Positions 59,850 to 64,000 of a stretch of DNA of 64,000 bases are shown piece after piece. A program made the position numbers and the translations under genes. Each line of letters begins with the position of its first letter. The first letter of the stretch is position 1. The notes beneath the pieces are model-generated. The model did not search any database and was not told where the DNA came from. It saw only the letters and a list, made by a program, of their open reading frames with translations. The stretch comes from Pseudopyrenochaeta lycopersici (Eukaryota > Ascomycota > Dothideomycetes > Pleosporales > Pseudopyrenochaetaceae): the NCBI GenBank assembly GCA_003313425.1, contig NHZP01000047.1:62001-126000 (forward strand), read 5' to 3'.

Positions 59850-61653
59850 ATGAAATACATTTGCCAAATCGCTCGCAAGGTCGGTGCATGGGCACGTGAG
59901 CGCATTCAACGCGAGTATGATGTCCAGTGCTTGATACTTGAAAGTCATTACCACGACTACATGGTATGTATTGTTACGTATTCTTAAAGTTATTAATCAC
60001 AAATAACATCCCCAGGGAACTTTCAAATCTGAACCGCCCACGAACATGGCCACACGAATTGGCGAAATATACAACGCCATCAAGCACTTCCACCCGGCCA
60101 ATATCATTCCCAAGATGAAAATTCGCAACAACTCGACACGGATTCAGCCAGCTTCTACGATGTGCCCAAAGCGAGTTGGTTACAGCAACAACCGTGGACG
60201 GATAGACAAACATGACCGCTTGTACCACCAACCCGACACTACCAGTGAGGCATATAGGTTCCACGAGGTGGATAAGGGGCAGGAGTATCGGATGAAGCGA
60301 GAAGAGAAATATCGCCGAATGGCATCGAAGGCATGTTTCGCGTATGGGACACCCCAGCCGCCCCATAACCCCCCGGAGCAAGTCCAAAAATCGGTGCCAA
60401 AACTGGCGTGTTGCGAATCGGTCTCAGATGATAGCCCAATTGAGGATCACGTCGAGCGTCAGAGGTTCATAAGAGAAAAGCTGAGCTCGATGGTCAGCAA
60501 AGAACGAATGGCGCTAGGTGTTGGATATCCTTCCGGTCATTCAGGTATCGACCCTGTGATTGCGGAATTCAACAAACAAAAGGCCATTTCGGAGTTTTGG
60601 CACAGAGTCAACGCTGAGAAGGCTGAAGAGCGCCGCATCTTCGAAGAGCGGCAACGCCAGCTCATTCAACAAGAGGCAGAGCGGAATGAGCTCGAGGAGT
60701 TTCTTAAGCATGGGCGCTCGAGATACATGGAGCGAGTGGAGCAGCTTGCCTGGTTTGGCCCATACCTCAGCAACGGTATTGACATGTTCGAGATTGCTTT
60801 GGAGGGGAATAATATGGAAGACGCCTCTATCATTGTCCAGGATATGATCTCCGATATCTTCGACCCCGTGGCTACCATCTTTGAGGACATGGTCAACGAC
60901 ATTCCACTGGAGGAAGAGGGTGCCCGCATCCTCATGGAGCATTGGCCGGTCGAGCGCCTTGACAAGGTCTACACCTTGCTACGGGAGGAGAGCTCGCTTC
61001 CGAGCGAGTTTCTTTTCTTTGTTCAGGGACTTGAGTTTATCTGCGCGCCTCTCATCAACCCGACACCGTTCCATAACCCGCTCAACCCCCAAACAGCATC
61101 AAATGTTGGATTATACCAAAGCTTTACCAATGACGCTCATTCCAACTTCTCGGCCAGTCCCTTTCCAGGGGGTAGCAGCACCCCGAATAGTATTCTGGTC
61201 GACCCAGTATCCATCTCTGTGCCTGAGAGTGACGGCAAGGACTTTGCAAGTTTTGCAGATTTTGTCAGTGCCTCGAAGGCTGGCCAGGATAACCAGCAGG
61301 TCACTGACACCAAGACCAGCGCTCTGTCCAGTAGAGCGAAAGATGAGGCCCTTTTATACATGACCTCAACTTTGCTCGAACTGCAAATGGGCGTTGAAGA
61401 CGTTATGAATGGTGATAGTCTCTCTACCAGCGCTCGAGCTGATGTTACCAAGATCTTGAAGGATTTGGTGGACGTTGCAAATGGTAAGAAGAAGCTGTTT
61501 GAAGAAGACGAGGCGGCCCTGTACAAAGCAGAGATCAAGCGCATTCAGCGTCGCATTGCGAGCCTGTCAGACTCGGCGAAAAAGCCCATCAAAACGCGAG
61601 AGTTGGATATATTGGCTCATAACGCTATGAAGCTGTGGGTTTCTGGGTTGTAG
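59850..61653 (+). CDS. Hypothetical protein with central coiled coil, 583 aa
   Basis: Exons are 59850-59963 and 60016-61653, with a 52-nt phase-0 intron (GTATGT...CCCCAG). I do not recognise the family. The N-terminus MKYICQIARKVGAWARERIQ is basic and amphipathic, but not a clean signal or transit peptide. Residues about 222-275 form a charged coiled coil (KAEERRIFEERQRQ and neighbours). An acidic helical region follows (DMISDIFDPVATIFEDMVND). Ser-rich linkers with SFADFVSASKAG come next, then a C-terminal helical segment KAEIKRIQRRIASL. No membrane span is seen. The intact 546-codon second exon and good splice sites make it a real gene. Function unknown. Confidence 0.7.
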
Positions 61654-62205
61654 GAGAACCCGAAAATATTGAGCCCATGGCCTGTGTTTTCCAAGTGGGG
61701 AGTGCAACACTAAGAGCATATAGGAAGCGATTTTACGAAAAGGGTGAGGTTTTTCGAGCTTTGGATATAAGGTTTGGATAAATTTTCATGGTTGGCCACA
61801 TTTCGGCTGGGAAATGGGAAGGAGCATGCGAGTATTTACCAGGGCATGTATGGAATCCAAGCGAAGACAAATAGAAGAGATTCAAATTTTTTACGATGCC
61901 TGCATGACCGCACTAATTTGATCGTGGAGTACCTTGATATCCGTGAAAGAAGTGCGGGCAAATGCTTGTGGCCAGAGCAATGGCTAACCAAGCATCCCAA
62001 ATGACGAGTTGTGAATTCTTGAGAGTACTGTGATGGTTCATTTCTCATGCACTGGCTAAGGCCTGCGCAGAAAAAAAATTATCGGTGGCGACGTGCCTCG
62101 TCTCGATTGCATTCATCATCTGGCTCAAGACAAAACGTCAGGCGTTCTTGGCGGTGACCTGATTCCAGCGCAAACTCACTCAATCCCTCACCAACGAGGT
62201 TATTG
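61654..62205. other. Intergenic region, no gene seen
   Basis: This is the 3' flank of the coiled-coil gene and of the small secreted protein candidate. Only short random frames are present. Confidence 0.5.
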
Positions 62206-62535
62206 CTAATGCAAATGCTTCAGAGGATTTGCAGCCGGCTCGAGACCAGGTCGTTGGGACGCGCCGAGCGAGCAGGTTACCACGTCAGGGGCGTTAGTGG
62301 GCCGGAAACGGGTACCGGGTGGGGTGACTCCGGGACAGATCGAAGCGGACCCTGGAGAAGTTTGCGTTTCTCCTTGGCTGCATCTGTTTTGGAGTAGTGG
62401 TGGCTCTTTGGTAGAAATATGGTCAAATGAACGCATAGGCCATGTGGTGTCTGAGGTACGAAGTTTGTCAACAGGCGCAGCAAGATTGTGCATGACAGTC
62501 AGTGCGGCGAGGAATGTCAATATTGTGTAGTGCAT
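62206..62535 (-). CDS. Small secreted protein candidate, 109 aa
   Basis: The frame begins MHYTILTFLAALTVMHNLAA, a convincing signal peptide with probable cleavage after LAA or APVD. A short polar mature part of about 88 residues has three cysteines (RCSQG, ICPG, TCSLG) and many Pro/Thr residues. It lies on the same strand as the copper transporter, only 27 bp beyond that gene's stop codon, so it would need its own promoter inside that gene. That crowding, the odd cysteine number and the lack of a known family lower confidence. It could be a chance frame in the transporter's 3' untranslated region. Confidence 0.35.
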   Translation of the reverse strand: MHYTILTFLAALTVMHNLAAPVDKLRTSDTTWPMRSFDHISTKEPPLLQNRCSQGETQTSPGSASICPGVTPPGTRFRPTNAPDVVTCSLGASQRPGLEPAANPLKHLH

Positions 62536-62562
62536 TGTTTATTCTCTGGTATCATGGTCTAC

Positions 62563-63200
62563 TCATGCACAGCAGCCTGTCGGCCCAGCAGCTCCAACCG
62601 AAGTCCTCCGCTCCTCCTTACTGTCTGGATTGCCAAACGGTATCCTCACAACCATCCAATCGCACAGGAACTTGCCCAAAATGGCGCCCAATATTATGGA
62701 GATGAAAATGTAGCCGTTGTAGTACATGATGAGCAACATGACAATGTATGCAAGACCAAGGGTTATGCCATGGATGACAGCGCGGACCAATTGCTGCAAG
62801 GCGGTCGCACGGAAAGTGGCGTACTGAGGGCCAAGGGTGGAAGTTGGGCCATCGCAGCAGTTTGCGGGAGTCGCGACTGCCAAGGCAGCTTGCTGGGCGC
62901 GAAGCTGTCGCTGGAACTGGCGAAGTAGATATGCGTCGTACTCATGGCCCACCCGTCGCAGGAACTCGAGACAGACGACGAGCAGTGCGGCGCCTATGCA
63001 GGATGCAGCAAACATGCCGTTGTTCTTGACGTGCCACGAGCCAGACAGGAAGCAGGAGTCGACAACGGTCCAATTCCAGAGCATCTAGGAAAGGGTTAGT
63101 ACTCTTGCTTGAGCAGAAAGCGTAGAGAGAGTCTGCTTCCTACCTCCATCGTGCAGGTGCTGTTCCCCATGTCCATTCCGGACGAGTGTGAGTGGCTCAT
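62563..63200 (-). CDS. CTR-family copper transporter, 192 aa
   Basis: Trimeric Cu(I) importer of the plasma or vacuolar membrane. Exons are 63200-63144 and 63084-62563, with a 59-nt phase-0 intron (GTAGGA...TACTAAC...CCTAG). The N-terminus MSHSHSSGMDMGNSTCTME is a short Met/His-rich copper-binding tail. TM1 lies around NNGMFAASCIGAALLVV. TM2 has the pore motif MLLIM (MxxxM, residues about 135-139). TM3 has GAILG (GxxxG), needed for trimer packing. A cysteine pair (GCC) near the C-terminus fits copper hand-off in the cytosol. The single short Mets motif is closer to Ctr2/Ctr3-like fungal forms than to yeast Ctr1. It is divergent from a metalloreductase, a sensible pairing because CTR carries reduced copper. 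Confidence 0.9.
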
Positions 63201-63677
63201 GATGGGTTATGCGCGTATTCGTATTCCCTGGCACGCCTTGATTTTCGACCTCTGACTGTCTGCTGTTTCCTTTGCAGTTCTCTTTCTGATGGGGATGGGC
63301 TCACGGCGGGTCGACGTCAAGTACTGGCAGGACATGAGGCCATATTCATAAGACGCACGCCAAACACCCGCCAAACGTCCGCCGATCAAAACCTGACAAG
63401 ACCATGTTTCGAGCCGCGTCTGTTCCCGGCAATTGCCCGAACTTGTGGGGTTACGTGCTCAAACCCTCTCGCGCCTTCCCTGTTTCGCGACTCGTTAAGA
63501 CAGGCGGTGCGCAGGCTAGACGCTTGGCCCTGCGCACCTTGTCAGTCGCCACCATCAATTGCACTTGCCATGATTCGACCGTGGCTCGTTATATACATGG
63601 ACGCCAGTGGGCGTCTCACACTGCTCCCAGCCGTGCCCAACCCTCCACCACCTGTTTGTCGCTGCCATTGAGCGGCC
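63201..63677. promoter_or_regulatory. Divergent promoter between CTR and metalloreductase genes
   Basis: This 477-bp region lies between two divergent starts. I looked for Mac1/Cuf1-like copper elements (TTTGC-type cores). Only TTTGCAGTTC near 63270 is suggestive and not convincing. Co-regulation is inferred from the gene pairing alone. Confidence 0.45.
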
Positions 63678-64000
63678 ATGGCCAACAAGATGCTGTTTCC
63701 ACGTGCCCACATCCAGAACTTCAGCGAGGCAAGTGCCGTGGAGCCGCATTGGGGATATGCCGACCGCGTAGTCCCTTGCACCAACGATGCCGGCTCCTGC
63801 GCCTATCTCGACGTCGTATATCACAGCCATGACCTTGGGATGCTCTACATGGGCATCCTCTGGGCCACCATCGGCGGCATCCTCTTGATCTGGGCCATTG
63901 GACGCCAATTCGCCCGCTCTCAACCATCTGGCGTACGGCTCCCCACCGAGACTGGAGAAGGAGTCGCCCAAAGCCGGAGCGCTCTCGATCGCTTACAGCG
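63678..64000 (+). CDS. Metalloreductase (ferric/cupric reductase family), N-terminal part; runs off the right edge
   Basis: The frame starts MANKMLFPRAHIQNFSEASA and stays open to the window end (107 codons). It contains EPHWGYADRVVPC and SCAYLDVVYHSHDLGMLYMG, followed by one strong membrane helix (ILWATIGGILLIWAIG) and a polar linker. This layout is that of the N-terminus of fungal FRE-type metalloreductases, which have an extra first helix before the heme-binding ferric reductase domain. The diagnostic heme, FAD and NADPH motifs lie outside the window, so the call rests on the N-terminal pattern and on the divergent CTR partner. Compared with the FRE at the left edge, it lacks a long cysteine-rich ectodomain, so it is a different subfamily. 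Confidence 0.68.
   Translation, partial: MANKMLFPRAHIQNFSEASAVEPHWGYADRVVPCTNDAGSCAYLDVVYHSHDLGMLYMGILWATIGGILLIWAIGRQFARSQPSGVRLPTETGEGVAQSRSALDRLQ

Overview
The window is nuclear DNA of a filamentous ascomycete, most likely a dothideomycete-type Pezizomycotina (inferred). Genes are split by short introns of about 46-86 nt with GT(A/G)AGT-like donors and CTNAC/CTAAC-like branch sites. The families are typical fungal ones: ferric reductases, a Zn2Cys6 regulator, WSC domains, a siderophore-type MFS carrier and CTR copper transport. Worn, A+T-rich repeat patches resemble RIP-mutated transposons. I rebuilt 17 protein genes, 15 complete and two cut by the window edges, by joining exons by hand. 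There is no sign of bacterial operons, CRISPR arrays or rRNA, and I could not identify a tRNA gene.

Layout. 1-1194: 5' part of a ferric reductase (minus), leaving on the left. 1.2-12.3 kb: an accessory-looking block with an ATP-grasp ligase (minus), a divergent PLP enzyme of the cysteine-synthase fold fused to a rhodanese domain (plus), a dead Tad1-like LINE and a SAM methyltransferase (plus). Two related repeat copies bracket the first two genes. 13-14.7 kb: a secreted protein with three WSC domains. 17.3 kb: a 47-residue membrane micropeptide. 18.2-22.4 kb: HP1 (chromo and chromoshadow domains) head-to-head with CCT5, the epsilon subunit of the cytosolic chaperonin. 22.4-31.9 kb and 33.7-42.2 kb: two gene deserts around a single regulatory-type gene (DUF1752/DUF3295 type), which has a complex triplet satellite upstream. 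42.2-48.0 kb: a Zn2Cys6 transcription factor divergent from a GH2 beta-mannosidase. 48.2-49.8 kb: an F-box protein. 49.8-54.1 kb: a repeat-bearing spacer. 54.1-57.6 kb: a siderophore-type transporter and a GPI-anchored-looking CE5 cutinase/acetylxylan esterase. 59.9-61.7 kb: a coiled-coil protein of unknown function. 62.2-64.0 kb: a small secreted protein candidate, a CTR copper transporter and, divergently, the start of a metalloreductase.

How the genes may work together. The best candidate for an undescribed system is the ATP-grasp plus PLP/rhodanese pair, with the methyltransferase 3 kb away. Such enzymes could make a beta-substituted alanine, couple it by an amide bond and methylate it. 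This is inference from family chemistry, not demonstrated. A second theme is metal acquisition: a ferric reductase at the left edge, a siderophore-type carrier at 54-56 kb, and a CTR/metalloreductase pair at the right edge. The Zn2Cys6 factor may regulate the beta-mannosidase with which it shares a 548-bp promoter.
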